Source: Clostridiales bacterium UBA1234 (lineage in GTDB: Bacteria > Bacillota > Clostridia > TANB77 > UBA1234). From it: a DNA stretch of 64,000 nt. The first letter of the stretch is position 1. Each line of letters opens with the position of its first letter. The translations under genes were made by a program, and so were the position numbers. The stretch is taken from NCBI GenBank assembly GCA_002308995.1, contig DBWQ01000005.1, forward strand, positions 8,817 through 72,816, given 5' to 3'. The notes below the pieces were generated by a model, which saw nothing but the letters and a program-made list of their open reading frames with translations, was not told where the DNA came from and did no database searches. Shown one piece after another: positions 27,595-36,711 of this stretch.

Positions 27595-27625
27595 ACACGA
27601 ATAGGGTTTTCCCTAAATATGCGCA
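27595..27625 (+). repeat. dispersed repeat, copy 8 (degenerate half copy)
   Basis: CACACGAATAGGGTT and TTCCCTAAATATGCGC resemble the spacer end and second half-site. The residues AHI and the TAG stop of mutY are encoded in it, in the same phase as AHM of the HD gene. Confidence 0.55.
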
Positions 27626-28650
27626 AGTATTTTTTGGAAAGCTGTTGGGAGTGCATATTTGCTTTCTAATTCTTCGGGAGATGCCCACAAAAAGCCTTCG
27701 CTTTCTTTTTCTACCAATACTTGGTAACCTTTCATGTACCAATCTATATGGGTAAAAACGTGCTTTACGTCTTTGATGTACTTGATTTTAGTATCCTTTA
27801 AATTCCATTTTTGGATAACTTGCTTCATTTCTTTTTCTGTTAAAAAGCCTTCGACATTTGGCAATTGATACATCCCAGAAAGAAGTCCTTTATGCGTTCT
27901 TTTTTCTAATGCAATTTTTCCGTCTGGTGTTATCATGATAAACACTGTTTTTTCTTCTTGTTTGCGTTTGACCTTTTTGATACGAACTGGGATTTCTTCT
28001 GTCAAATCATGGGCATAGGCATAACAGCTTTGATGAATTGGGCAATTTTTGCAATCTGGCACACCACTTGGTATACAGATTGTTTCTCCAAGTTCCATTA
28101 AGCCCTCATTAAAATCTCCTGACTCTTCTGGCATGATTTTGATAAGCATTTCCTCTACTTCTTTTTTGGTTTCTGGTAATAACACATCTTTTTTACTGCC
28201 GATGATACGTGAGATTACACGAAGCACATTGCCATCTACTGCTGTTACTTTTTCATTAAAACAGATGGATCCAATTGCTCCTGCTGTATAATCACCAATT
28301 CCTGGAAGCTTTCTTCTTTCTGCAAAGTGCTCTGGCATATTTCCCTCATATTCTTCCATGATTTGAATGGCTGCCTTTTTTAAATTACGCGCACGACTAT
28401 AGTATCCCAAACCTTCCCAAAGTTTTAATAAATCTTCCTCGTCAATTTGAGAAAGTGATTGGATATTAGGTAATATGTTCATAAAGCGGGCATAATACTC
28501 TTTGACTGCTTCAATTCTAGTTTGTTGAAGCATGATTTCAGATATCCATACATGATATGGATTTTTATCTTTTCTCCATGGAAGCATACGTTTATTGTTT
28601 TGATACCATTTTAGTAATGGTTCGACAATTGGCTTTAATTCTTGTTTCAT
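27613..28650 (-). CDS. mutY: A/G-specific adenine DNA glycosylase
   Basis: MutY removes adenine mispaired with 8-oxoguanine. The catalytic region reads WISEIMLQQTR (Glu before IMLQQT) and the Asp is in TAVDGNVLRVISR. The iron-sulfur cluster cysteines are in CIPSGVPDCKNCPIHQSC, spaced C-x7-C-x2-C-x5-C, one residue longer than the usual first gap. A NUDIX-like C-terminal domain covers about residues 225-345 (GLLSGMYQLPNVEGF). GAAGGAG lies 6 bp upstream of the ATG. The C-terminus ends in a dispersed repeat. Confidence 0.96.
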   Translation of the reverse strand: MKQELKPIVEPLLKWYQNNKRMLPWRKDKNPYHVWISEIMLQQTRIEAVKEYYARFMNILPNIQSLSQIDEEDLLKLWEGLGYYSRARNLKKAAIQIMEEYEGNMPEHFAERRKLPGIGDYTAGAIGSICFNEKVTAVDGNVLRVISRIIGSKKDVLLPETKKEVEEMLIKIMPEESGDFNEGLMELGETICIPSGVPDCKNCPIHQSCYAYAHDLTEEIPVRIKKVKRKQEEKTVFIMITPDGKIALEKRTHKGLLSGMYQLPNVEGFLTEKEMKQVIQKWNLKDTKIKYIKDVKHVFTHIDWYMKGYQVLVEKESEGFLWASPEELESKYALPTAFQKILAHI

Positions 28651-28694
28651 TATTTCTCCTTCTTATGATGAGCAATGCTCAACCGCTACGAGTA

Positions 28695-28720
28695 AGGGAG
28701 CGACGAGAGTGTCGCTCCCT
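28695..28720. promoter_or_regulatory. perfect 10-bp hairpin
   Basis: AGGGAGCGAC and GTCGCTCCCT flank a 6-nt loop between the A2M gene and mutY. No U-tract follows on either strand, so it is not a plain terminator; mRNA processing or stability is possible. Confidence 0.5.
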
Positions 28721-28760
28721 ATATTCATGATTGTTTCGCTACGAATCATTTCGTCAATAC

Positions 28761-31700
28761 TTACTTTTGAATACCATCTATTAATTCATTGTTGTTTTGA
28801 AGTAAGATGGTTCCTGGTTCAAATTGTTCTCCTCCATTAGTAACTCTTGCACGATAGGTTAATACAGATTTTGTTTCAGAAGCATTATATTTTGGATCAT
28901 AAGGATTCCAAAAACCAATGGTTAGCTTTTGTCCATTTTGATTTCTTAAATATCCAGCATGGCTCTCACCATATAGATACTCAACAAAAGCCATATTATT
29001 TGGAATAGCATCTTCAACTTTGCATCCATATTTGATACCATCTTCATATAGTTTTTTATTATCAATTGTAATGGTTACTGTTACAATCTCGCCTTCTTTT
29101 GCATTGTCTTTGCTGTACTTTTTAGAAACAATATAGCCTTTCTTTGGTACATTTTCAAACTCGACTGGTTTATATTGCTCTAACATGAAGGAAAGATTAT
29201 CTGTCATAGAGACTACCTTTATCGTATCTTTTCGAGAAATTAATTTTCTAGTAAATCCTATGCCTTTTACTTCAATTTCTTCTTCTGTTCCGTTAATGTT
29301 TAGTTTTAGTAAACCTTTTTTGTAGTTTTTTGCTACTGCATTTTGAATGTAGTATAGTTTCACAAAATCACGATGTTCTGGCAAAGCATCCTTACTTAAA
29401 TAATTGGTATATAACGCTTCGCGTTCTTTTAAGTTTAGTTTGATAGCTAAGATTACTTTTAGTTCGTATTCAATCTCGTCGTTTTCTGTAATGCTTTCTG
29501 ATACGATTTCATAGAGTTCTTCCGCCTCATCGAAAGAGCCAATATCGGCAAAAGCAAGGGCTAAATATAATACTTGTTCTTTAGTATAGTTTTTCGTATC
29601 TTTTAGCATGGTTTCTTTGGCATTTCTTAGTTCTACGAGACTTGCTTGATCGATATTCACTTTTGCCCACAGCATTGCCTCTTCTCCAAGCTTGTTTTCG
29701 ATTTTATCTAGAATATCGTCATTATATATTTCAAGCGACTTAGTAGCAAGCATACGAAGTGCCAAACGAGCATCATCAGAACTATTCTTCATAACCTTGA
29801 AAATGTTCTTATCTGCTTCATATTCATACTCTCTGACGTAATCAAATTCTATGCCATTACATAGATTGTTTAAAATTCTGGAAGCTTCTTTTGCAATAAT
29901 TCTAGAATCATTTCTATCAGCAAAGTATAAACCAGATAATTCAAAGATTGTTGGTAATACTTTTTCCAAGTCTTTATTGACAATATATAAGTACCCTTTT
30001 GGAGAAACGATAGAAATAGTATCTCCATTTTTCAAAATAATGCTTTCTCTTAAAGTAGCGTCTAATAAGCTTTCGGCTACTTCAAACTCATCTACTAGAC
30101 TATCTTTGTTATTTTCGCAAGTACCTGTCAATCTAATTTGATAGATTCCCTTCTCCTCAATTGGTTTTTGTACTTGGTAAGATAGCACTTCATTTGCTCT
30201 AGTTTGAATGGTATCTTGTTCTAATACTTGGCCATTTTGGTCTAATATTTCAACCAAGATTTCAGCCTCTTTGCCACTACTTACCTTTGAAAAACTCTTG
30301 ACATTAAAGGCAAATTTTTCGCCAACTAAATATCTATCTTTATGATTGGTTGTGACATAAAAGTCTTTGCTTACTTTTATCTTTTGGGTATCTTCTTTTG
30401 CTTTAAAGTCTTTCGAAATCGCTTGAGCCGTTACGGTCCATTCTGTAATATTATCTGGAAGTTTCACTCTTATTTCTGCATTTCCATTTTCATCTGTCAC
30501 TACGCTTTCAAAGAAAGCAGTTACTTTAAGAATTTCTCTAAGGCTTTCACTTTCTCCGCCACCATCTCCAGCGCCAAGCCCCATAGCGGATTCTTCCACA
30601 GAATCTGTTGCGCTCATTGGTGCGGCACTATTGGTTGCAAACCCTTTGGTAATGCCACGATTTCCATTGGTTGATGGTGCAATTGAATAATGATTATATA
30701 AAGAATCGATAATAAAGGTATCTACCTTTCCATTGGCATCAATATAGGCAGAATCTAATGCAGCCAAGTTCACTCCTGCTTTTACGCCTTCGCCTTTACT
30801 TGTTACTTTTATCTTTATGACTGCTTCTTCACTTGGTAGGTAAACTTCTTTATCAAATGTAATCTCCATATCCAAAGAAAGTGCTTCTTGGCAAAGTGAA
30901 ATCTGAGTGGAAGGATACCACATATAATCCATATAACGAGAACTTGCATAATACACCATATTAGAAGCCGTTGGTGAGTATGTCTTTATAGAATCATACA
31001 TAAGGGTGTATGTCACTACATTTGCTCCCATTTCTTCAGTAAAGGTAAAGTGCGGCGCTTCTCCTTGATGATGATAGATTTCATTACCCGCTACCGATAC
31101 CACTAATGTATAAAAATCAAACATCGAGTAATCATTAATTCTGCGTCCTTGATTATCTGACAAATAAAAGTAGACTTCATCTCCCACCTTTAACGCATCA
31201 TTGGTATCGTAACGTAGTGTATAGGTTAATTCATCATTAATCATTGGGGCAACTTCTTCCACCTCTTCGACCTCTGTGGTGGAAGCAAGTGTTTTATAAG
31301 TACCGCCATAAATTCTTCCATCATAATTCAAAGCAAGTTCTTTTCCTGTGTCTGTTATTAAGTACGCATAAAACTCGTAATAAGAATGAATATCATCACG
31401 ATGTTTTGGAAGTGTATAACTTCCTTTACCATCTGTCATCGTCACAGTAAACTGTTTATCATACTCTGGCTCTGCTACTCTGTCATAGCGATACTGTTCT
31501 TCCATTTCCTTGGTGTATGGGTTATACTCTCTTCCTGTCACGGTTTTCACTGTTTTATATGCTTTAGCAACAACTTTAATGCTATCATTTGCTGGTGTTT
31601 CTTTATCCAGTGATAAGTATTCCTCAAACGATAAGTGATACTGTTTATCCTCTAGTACATATTTGTTTTCTCCTGTTGCATAGTGTTTATATGGATATAC

Positions 31701-33731
31701 TGTTAAATAAAGTGATTCTTGCTCGCCATCCATATAAGAATTGACTACATTAATCCAAACATTTTCTGGAGTAATATTGGTCTTACTACTACTTGTGGCA
31801 AGTGGTACTTTAATCTCACCATTTCCCTCTGTATCTGTTTTGGTACTGCCTTTTTGTCTTTGCACATTTCTACTGTAATCATTAATTTCAAAAGTAAATT
31901 CTACATCATTAAGTGGTGTGCCATCATACGTACTGGCTCCCAAATTGATGATTCCCGTTTCTCCATTAATATACTCTCTTCTTTCAGGCTCAACGGAAAT
32001 TTGATACTGCTTCATCTCATAGTTTTGTACACGAATATACCTTGTACTGTATTCTTCATTATTGGCAACAATGGTAGCCGTTATATATGCTTCATCATTG
32101 ACGTTATTGATTTCGAATTCGGTTTCAAAAGTACCAACTTCTGAAAGTGTTAGTGGAATTTCAGCAAGAACATCCTCTTCGCTTGCCTTAATTCTTAATA
32201 GTGCATGATCAATAGTCGCTTTACGGTTTCGAATATAGCCCCAAAAATGAATTGTTTCTCCTACTTTATAGACATTTCTATCCATATATAAATAGCTATT
32301 ATCAAATCTTCTTATTGATGTCAAAGGATTTTCAGAGTCATCCTCTGTATAAACTTGATTGGTAATATCAATCACGAATGGTGTATTGCCATTTTTAAAT
32401 TCTACATAGTGAAACTCTTCTTTTAAGCTTGCTAGATTCTTTTGAAAATCTTCTATATAAAGCACACCATTATTGTTCGTCGTTCCCAATTTTTCGTTGT
32501 TTAAATAAACATCCACTGCATTATTCGTATTGTTTTTTCCTTTATATAAAATCATGATGTTTTGGTTAGAAAGAACAGAGCAAGTGGCAGAAGCCTCATT
32601 TACTTGAAATAGAAATGCACTATTTCTTCCATTTATCGTTAATAGTACTAAATAATATCCCTCTTCATCAATCACAAGATTGGACTCTATAGGATAGTTT
32701 TCAGAATAGTAATAACGATTCTTTGCTTTTGCTTCTTGATAATGGTTTTGTATTTCTTCTTTTAAATCTTTTTGGTAAACAGGACTATACTTTTTCCATT
32801 CTTCTAATTCTTCAATGGTTTCGTTTTCATTTAATTTTTGCATGATGTCAAGATACTTTTCCTTAGAGGGAAGTTTATGAATTTCCACATTTGCATCTTC
32901 AATCGTTAATGTTTTATTCATATTCACATAGGTACTTAAATTAAGTGTGATAGGAGTGCCTGGACGATAACGATTTAGCATAGTTAAGTTAGCAGAAAAA
33001 TCTGATTCTTCATTATTTTGAATCGAAAACTTGAAAGTATATTCTTCTTTTAATTCATTTCCTTCTGTATCTTTAAGACCTTCTTTAATGGTAATTGTAT
33101 ACGTTTTTCCAACTTCAAAACGTTCTTCTGGTTCAAAGCGATAATCATAACCGTATGCTTTTTTAAACTGCCCTTTGATTTTTGGCTCGATAGAAATATA
33201 ATCTTGAATTTTTTGTTTATCATCTAACAAGCTATTAAATGCAATTTCTGGGACACCAGTTTCTTCTAAATAGGAATTGTTTTGTGGATATGTGTAATCA
33301 ATGCCAAATATTTTTTCAGTTTGGAATGCCCATTTTTTGGTGCCTTCTGTTGTTTTTTCGATTACATTATATACTTGATCTTCTTCTAGTTCGTTCGTTG
33401 TTTTGATTTGATAGTACTTGGTATTAATTTTGGTAATTTCATATTCTGCTTTTGGTTTAAGACTAAATGTGTTAGCTACGTATTCTTCCGTCACATCTTT
33501 TTGGAATTTTAAATCAAAACATGCTTTGACAGGTATTTTGCTATCTACTTCTTGGCTAGAAGAAACTTCCACTTCAGATTGTTTGTCAAATACTATTTTT
33601 TCAGCTGCTACGTCTACCACTTTTCCTTGGTTTGTGATATCACCTGTTTTACTCCCTTTCGAGTTGTGAATTAGTAATCCTATGATTACGCATAGTGCCA
33701 CCACAATAACTACTCTTAACCCCTTTTTCAT
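28761..33731 (-). CDS. alpha-2-macroglobulin family protein without thioester
   Basis: The protein has 1656 residues with a single N-terminal membrane anchor (residues 5-23), then a Big_5-like Ig domain (VAEKIVFD to about 250), MG-type domains (YMDRNVYKVGETIHFWGYIRNR), the A2M core domain (ESLREILKVTAFFESVVTDENGNAEIRVKLPDNITEWTV) and a C-terminal helical region. The usual thioester motif CxEQ is absent, and the region where it should lie reads ESIILKNGDTISIVSPKG. A C-terminal DUF11-like segment (KEGEIVTVTITIDN) follows. A2M proteins trap proteases outside the cell; this one may act without covalent capture. It is the last gene of the long operon. Confidence 0.85.
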   Translation of the reverse strand: MKKGLRVVIVVALCVIIGLLIHNSKGSKTGDITNQGKVVDVAAEKIVFDKQSEVEVSSSQEVDSKIPVKACFDLKFQKDVTEEYVANTFSLKPKAEYEITKINTKYYQIKTTNELEEDQVYNVIEKTTEGTKKWAFQTEKIFGIDYTYPQNNSYLEETGVPEIAFNSLLDDKQKIQDYISIEPKIKGQFKKAYGYDYRFEPEERFEVGKTYTITIKEGLKDTEGNELKEEYTFKFSIQNNEESDFSANLTMLNRYRPGTPITLNLSTYVNMNKTLTIEDANVEIHKLPSKEKYLDIMQKLNENETIEELEEWKKYSPVYQKDLKEEIQNHYQEAKAKNRYYYSENYPIESNLVIDEEGYYLVLLTINGRNSAFLFQVNEASATCSVLSNQNIMILYKGKNNTNNAVDVYLNNEKLGTTNNNGVLYIEDFQKNLASLKEEFHYVEFKNGNTPFVIDITNQVYTEDDSENPLTSIRRFDNSYLYMDRNVYKVGETIHFWGYIRNRKATIDHALLRIKASEEDVLAEIPLTLSEVGTFETEFEINNVNDEAYITATIVANNEEYSTRYIRVQNYEMKQYQISVEPERREYINGETGIINLGASTYDGTPLNDVEFTFEINDYSRNVQRQKGSTKTDTEGNGEIKVPLATSSSKTNITPENVWINVVNSYMDGEQESLYLTVYPYKHYATGENKYVLEDKQYHLSFEEYLSLDKETPANDSIKVVAKAYKTVKTVTGREYNPYTKEMEEQYRYDRVAEPEYDKQFTVTMTDGKGSYTLPKHRDDIHSYYEFYAYLITDTGKELALNYDGRIYGGTYKTLASTTEVEEVEEVAPMINDELTYTLRYDTNDALKVGDEVYFYLSDNQGRRINDYSMFDFYTLVVSVAGNEIYHHQGEAPHFTFTEEMGANVVTYTLMYDSIKTYSPTASNMVYYASSRYMDYMWYPSTQISLCQEALSLDMEITFDKEVYLPSEEAVIKIKVTSKGEGVKAGVNLAALDSAYIDANGKVDTFIIDSLYNHYSIAPSTNGNRGITKGFATNSAAPMSATDSVEESAMGLGAGDGGGESESLREILKVTAFFESVVTDENGNAEIRVKLPDNITEWTVTAQAISKDFKAKEDTQKIKVSKDFYVTTNHKDRYLVGEKFAFNVKSFSKVSSGKEAEILVEILDQNGQVLEQDTIQTRANEVLSYQVQKPIEEKGIYQIRLTGTCENNKDSLVDEFEVAESLLDATLRESIILKNGDTISIVSPKGYLYIVNKDLEKVLPTIFELSGLYFADRNDSRIIAKEASRILNNLCNGIEFDYVREYEYEADKNIFKVMKNSSDDARLALRMLATKSLEIYNDDILDKIENKLGEEAMLWAKVNIDQASLVELRNAKETMLKDTKNYTKEQVLYLALAFADIGSFDEAEELYEIVSESITENDEIEYELKVILAIKLNLKEREALYTNYLSKDALPEHRDFVKLYYIQNAVAKNYKKGLLKLNINGTEEEIEVKGIGFTRKLISRKDTIKVVSMTDNLSFMLEQYKPVEFENVPKKGYIVSKKYSKDNAKEGEIVTVTITIDNKKLYEDGIKYGCKVEDAIPNNMAFVEYLYGESHAGYLRNQNGQKLTIGFWNPYDPKYNASETKSVLTYRARVTNGGEQFEPGTILLQNNNELIDGIQK

Positions 33732-33760
33732 CTTTTTTCCTCCTTCACGTGAATCGTATA

Positions 33761-34792
33761 TTATTCACTCTTCACTTCTATCTCTGGCATAGTATCTTCT
33801 AGTTCTTTCTCAAATTTTGAAAGGTCTTCTTCCGTTTGTTTTCCTTTTTCACCCAAGCTAATTACTTCTTCTAATGCTTTTAATACCTGCTGATTTGATT
33901 TTTGAAGTACTTCAAAATCCATCATTTCTTTTTGCTTGCTCCCTATTTCTAGTGCCATCATCACTTCGTTTTTCCACAATGGAATGGTCGTTACCAGTGA
34001 GCTTTGCACTTTTTCAGCAATTTCTGCTTGATTATCTTTTAATAATCTCATTTGTGGTTCCATTTGTAATGACACTACTCTTGTCATTTTTAAATCATAG
34101 ATCCTTTTTTCTAATCTACGAATGACACTTTCTAAATTTTGCACCTTAGCACTGTCTATTAATTCTTTGGTTTCTTTTGTTTTTTCTTTTAGAAGAGACA
34201 ATTCTTTGAAAAGTTCTTCCAGTTTTTTTTCTCCTGCAATAATATATAAAGAAATCTCTTTTAAATTGGCAAGATTTTTTTGAGATAGTTTTTCGAGTAT
34301 TTGAACTTCTTTCAACATTTGAATTCTGTGTTCTTTTAGCCTCTTTTCTATTTGTTCAACATCACTTTGTGTTTTCTGATATTGATGAAGAATCCTATTG
34401 ATTTTGCTTTTATCCTTATGAAAAAATTGGAGTCGTTTCATCTGGCTTTGTTCTTTCACTTCTTGATGAAAGCCTTTGATCTTTCCTACTAATTCTTCAA
34501 GCAATTCTCCGATGGTTTTAATCTCTTTTGTCTCGAGTTCGTCTAAAATACTGTCGGCAAACTTTGCAATTCTCATTTGTGGTCCAGATCCAAACTGCAA
34601 AACCTCCATTTGAGAAAAATGCTTCATCTCTTTGACATATTCATCAATGGCTTCTTGCTCTTTTGGTGTTAACATATCATAATGAATCGTCTGTTCTATC
34701 AAGTCATTATCCACATTTGCGGAACCACCTAGTATTTTCAAAACTTCATTTTCTTGAAGCTCGGTTTCTGCTTTCAATTCAATATTTGCCAT
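33761..34792 (-). CDS. telA: TelA-like toxic anion resistance protein
   Basis: The 343-residue protein is almost all helical and matches the TelA family (PF05816): EALIDEYV-like N-terminal helices, FADSILDELETKEIKTIGELLEELV, and the C-terminal LQMEPQMRLLKDNQAEIAEKVQSSLVTTIPLWK signature. TelA proteins are linked to tellurite and envelope stress and commonly pair with XpaC, encoded two genes upstream. The start is Met3 of the longer frame, the ATG preceded by GAGGGTG. Confidence 0.9.
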   Translation of the reverse strand: MANIELKAETELQENEVLKILGGSANVDNDLIEQTIHYDMLTPKEQEAIDEYVKEMKHFSQMEVLQFGSGPQMRIAKFADSILDELETKEIKTIGELLEELVGKIKGFHQEVKEQSQMKRLQFFHKDKSKINRILHQYQKTQSDVEQIEKRLKEHRIQMLKEVQILEKLSQKNLANLKEISLYIIAGEKKLEELFKELSLLKEKTKETKELIDSAKVQNLESVIRRLEKRIYDLKMTRVVSLQMEPQMRLLKDNQAEIAEKVQSSLVTTIPLWKNEVMMALEIGSKQKEMMDFEVLQKSNQQVLKALEEVISLGEKGKQTEEDLSKFEKELEDTMPEIEVKSE

Positions 34793-34806
34793 TTTCACAC
34801 CCTCAT

Positions 34807-36063
34807 TTATTCGCCATCTATCGTTCCTTCAACCTCTTCTACATACTCTGGCTTACCACTTAAATATCCTGTTAATTTATTATATAAATCCATTTTCAAA
34901 CTCGTTACCACACTCGTAATGGTTTGTGGTACTGGAAGATTTACTTTTGATACGTCATAGCTACCACCTGTAACACCTGTTCTAAAACCATATCTCTCCC
35001 ATGCAATTTGTCCAATTTCTGGATCTTCTAAAGCTTGATAAACTGCTTTTCCATTCTCATTAAAATAAGCAAAGCAGTGCGAATTCCACATGGTTGGAAT
35101 TGGATATAAAATTCGTACATTGCTTGCAACTTGCATAAATCCTTCTGGGTTCGCATTTGAAAAGTCAATCATACTTTTTTCGTAATCAACAATCATTGGT
35201 TTTCCACCCATACCAGACATTAAGTAATTTTGGAATAAATCTGCTGGTGTATTGTTCATATAACCAGACTTAATGTAGAACTCTTTTAATTTTGGTAAAT
35301 TTTCGTTTACCTTTTCATCCATGATTTCGCCACCACATAAAATAGAAAGCAAAATGCCATAGTAGGTAGCACCAGGCGAAGAAGTGACTGGGTCGGTAGA
35401 GGCAATATTCACATTGGCAAATAATTCTGAAAGTCCAATTTCTTTCCATGGCTTAGAATCTAAAACATATTGCATCAGTTTGTTCATATCGGTAATGTAA
35501 TAAACGCCATCTTTTAATGAAACAATTTCTTCTGCTTCTAAACGATCAACGACCTCTTTCCAACTATAGATTACTACGGGTGTATTAAGGGTTAAGCCAC
35601 CGCCTTGTACCGCATAACGATCTGATTCTCCCGCCTCTTTATTTGGCTGTAGTTTATAATAGTCGTAGAATCTTTGATCAGACGTAAAGAGTGCATCATA
35701 TTTGGTGACACCTTCTGAACGAATGGTAAATTTTTCTCCATTTTCCATTCGTTTTACTATCTCTTGATTGCCAAGACCCACATATTCACGAATTAGAGGA
35801 GCTGTGATGGTTTTACCGTTACTCCAGTTATCAAAGATAACGTTTAACTTATACTTTTCTTTTAAGATTTTTTGCACATCCTTATCTGCCAAAAAATCTT
35901 CCTTACCGCCACCGGTTGCTACATACACAGTAGTAAGACCTTTAATGTGCTCATCCGCAAGGACTTCATCACCATTTTCTATGTCCATTCTAAGTTTTAA
36001 TAAAACCACAATCACCACTAGGATAATAAATATGATAACTCCTAATACTTTTTTGTTTTTCAA
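34807..36063 (-). CDS. membrane-anchored solute-binding-type protein
   Basis: One N-terminal membrane helix (residues 5-23) with no lipobox is followed by a bilobed extracellular domain resembling type II periplasmic binding proteins (PVVIYSWKEVVDRL, SSPGATYYGILLSILCGG, GKPMIVDYEKSMIDF). A Gly-rich N-terminal loop (TVYVATGGGKEDF) is typical of ligand sites. It lies between xpaC and telA and shares the fold of the neighbouring SBP-VWA protein, so both may sense the same extracellular ligand. No transporter genes are present, which argues for sensing over uptake. Confidence 0.75.
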   Translation of the reverse strand: MKNKKVLGVIIFIILVVIVVLLKLRMDIENGDEVLADEHIKGLTTVYVATGGGKEDFLADKDVQKILKEKYKLNVIFDNWSNGKTITAPLIREYVGLGNQEIVKRMENGEKFTIRSEGVTKYDALFTSDQRFYDYYKLQPNKEAGESDRYAVQGGGLTLNTPVVIYSWKEVVDRLEAEEIVSLKDGVYYITDMNKLMQYVLDSKPWKEIGLSELFANVNIASTDPVTSSPGATYYGILLSILCGGEIMDEKVNENLPKLKEFYIKSGYMNNTPADLFQNYLMSGMGGKPMIVDYEKSMIDFSNANPEGFMQVASNVRILYPIPTMWNSHCFAYFNENGKAVYQALEDPEIGQIAWERYGFRTGVTGGSYDVSKVNLPVPQTITSVVTSLKMDLYNKLTGYLSGKPEYVEEVEGTIDGE

Positions 36064-36077
36064 TGTGATTCTCCTCC

Positions 36078-36691
36078 TTATTTTAAATTCAAATCATTTG
36101 AATCAAATCCATCTGCTTTTAGCATCGATTCAAATACTTTCATCTCTGCATCGGCGTCCATCAAATCTGACTGATAAAGCATAGCAAGTTGTTTTTGAAA
36201 AGAATCATTAATGTCATGAATCATTTTTTGAGCTTGCTTCATAAAGTTTTTCCCCTCGCTAGATGCTAAGCGTTGGTTTTCAATTTCGTCATATTGCTTT
36301 ACCATCTTTACGGTTACTGGCAAATAATAATCAAAAAAATTATTTAATTGTTTTCTTTTGTTTGGCTTAGAAGTAATGGTATCGATAATTTTTTGAACAC
36401 TTTCACAAATCTCTTTTAAATCTTTTTGTACTTCTATATTTTCAATATATGGTATCATCACTTTGATTTCTTCATTTTGAGATTTGGCAGTTTCTAATAC
36501 CTCATACAAAGTTCGATTGGTTCGTTTTAATGGATTTTTCTCTTTATTGTCTCCCATTAAAAGTTCCCCTGCGCCATAGGCAACAGCACCCATTACCAAA
36601 GAGGGTACAAGGCCGAACCGATAATGCTACGTAGGGAACTGCAAAAAATGCTCCTCCGCAAAACTGCGGAAATGATTTCTGAATGTTTCAC
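36078..36691 (-). pseudogene. xpaC: XpaC family protein, frameshifted at its 5' end
   Basis: The intact part (ATG at 36593 onward) is a helical XpaC/5-bromo-4-chloroindolyl-phosphate-hydrolysis family protein (PF10112; LYEVLETAKSQNEEIKVMIPYI). Its expected N-terminal membrane segments are spread over three frames: KHSEIISAV from a GTG at 36691 (GAGG 7 bp upstream), then GGAFFAVPYVALSV one base out of phase, then GLVPSLVMGAVAYGAGELLMG in the main frame. Removing one base in TTTT near 36661 and one near 36615 would join them. Either the gene is damaged, a consensus error exists, or translation starts at 36593 and gives a truncated protein. XpaC normally works with TelA. Confidence 0.65.
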
Positions 36692-36711
36692 GCTCATTCC
36701 TCACTTTTTTA

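Noticed and set aside
13772..28700. Prophage or integrative element
   Set aside because: No integrase, phage structural gene or att repeat is visible. The transposase and repeats explain the accessory look, and housekeeping genes (alr, mutY) are interspersed.
28695..28720. Intrinsic terminator after mutY or before A2M end
   Set aside because: The hairpin is perfect but has no U-tract on either strand, so it is listed only as a structured element.
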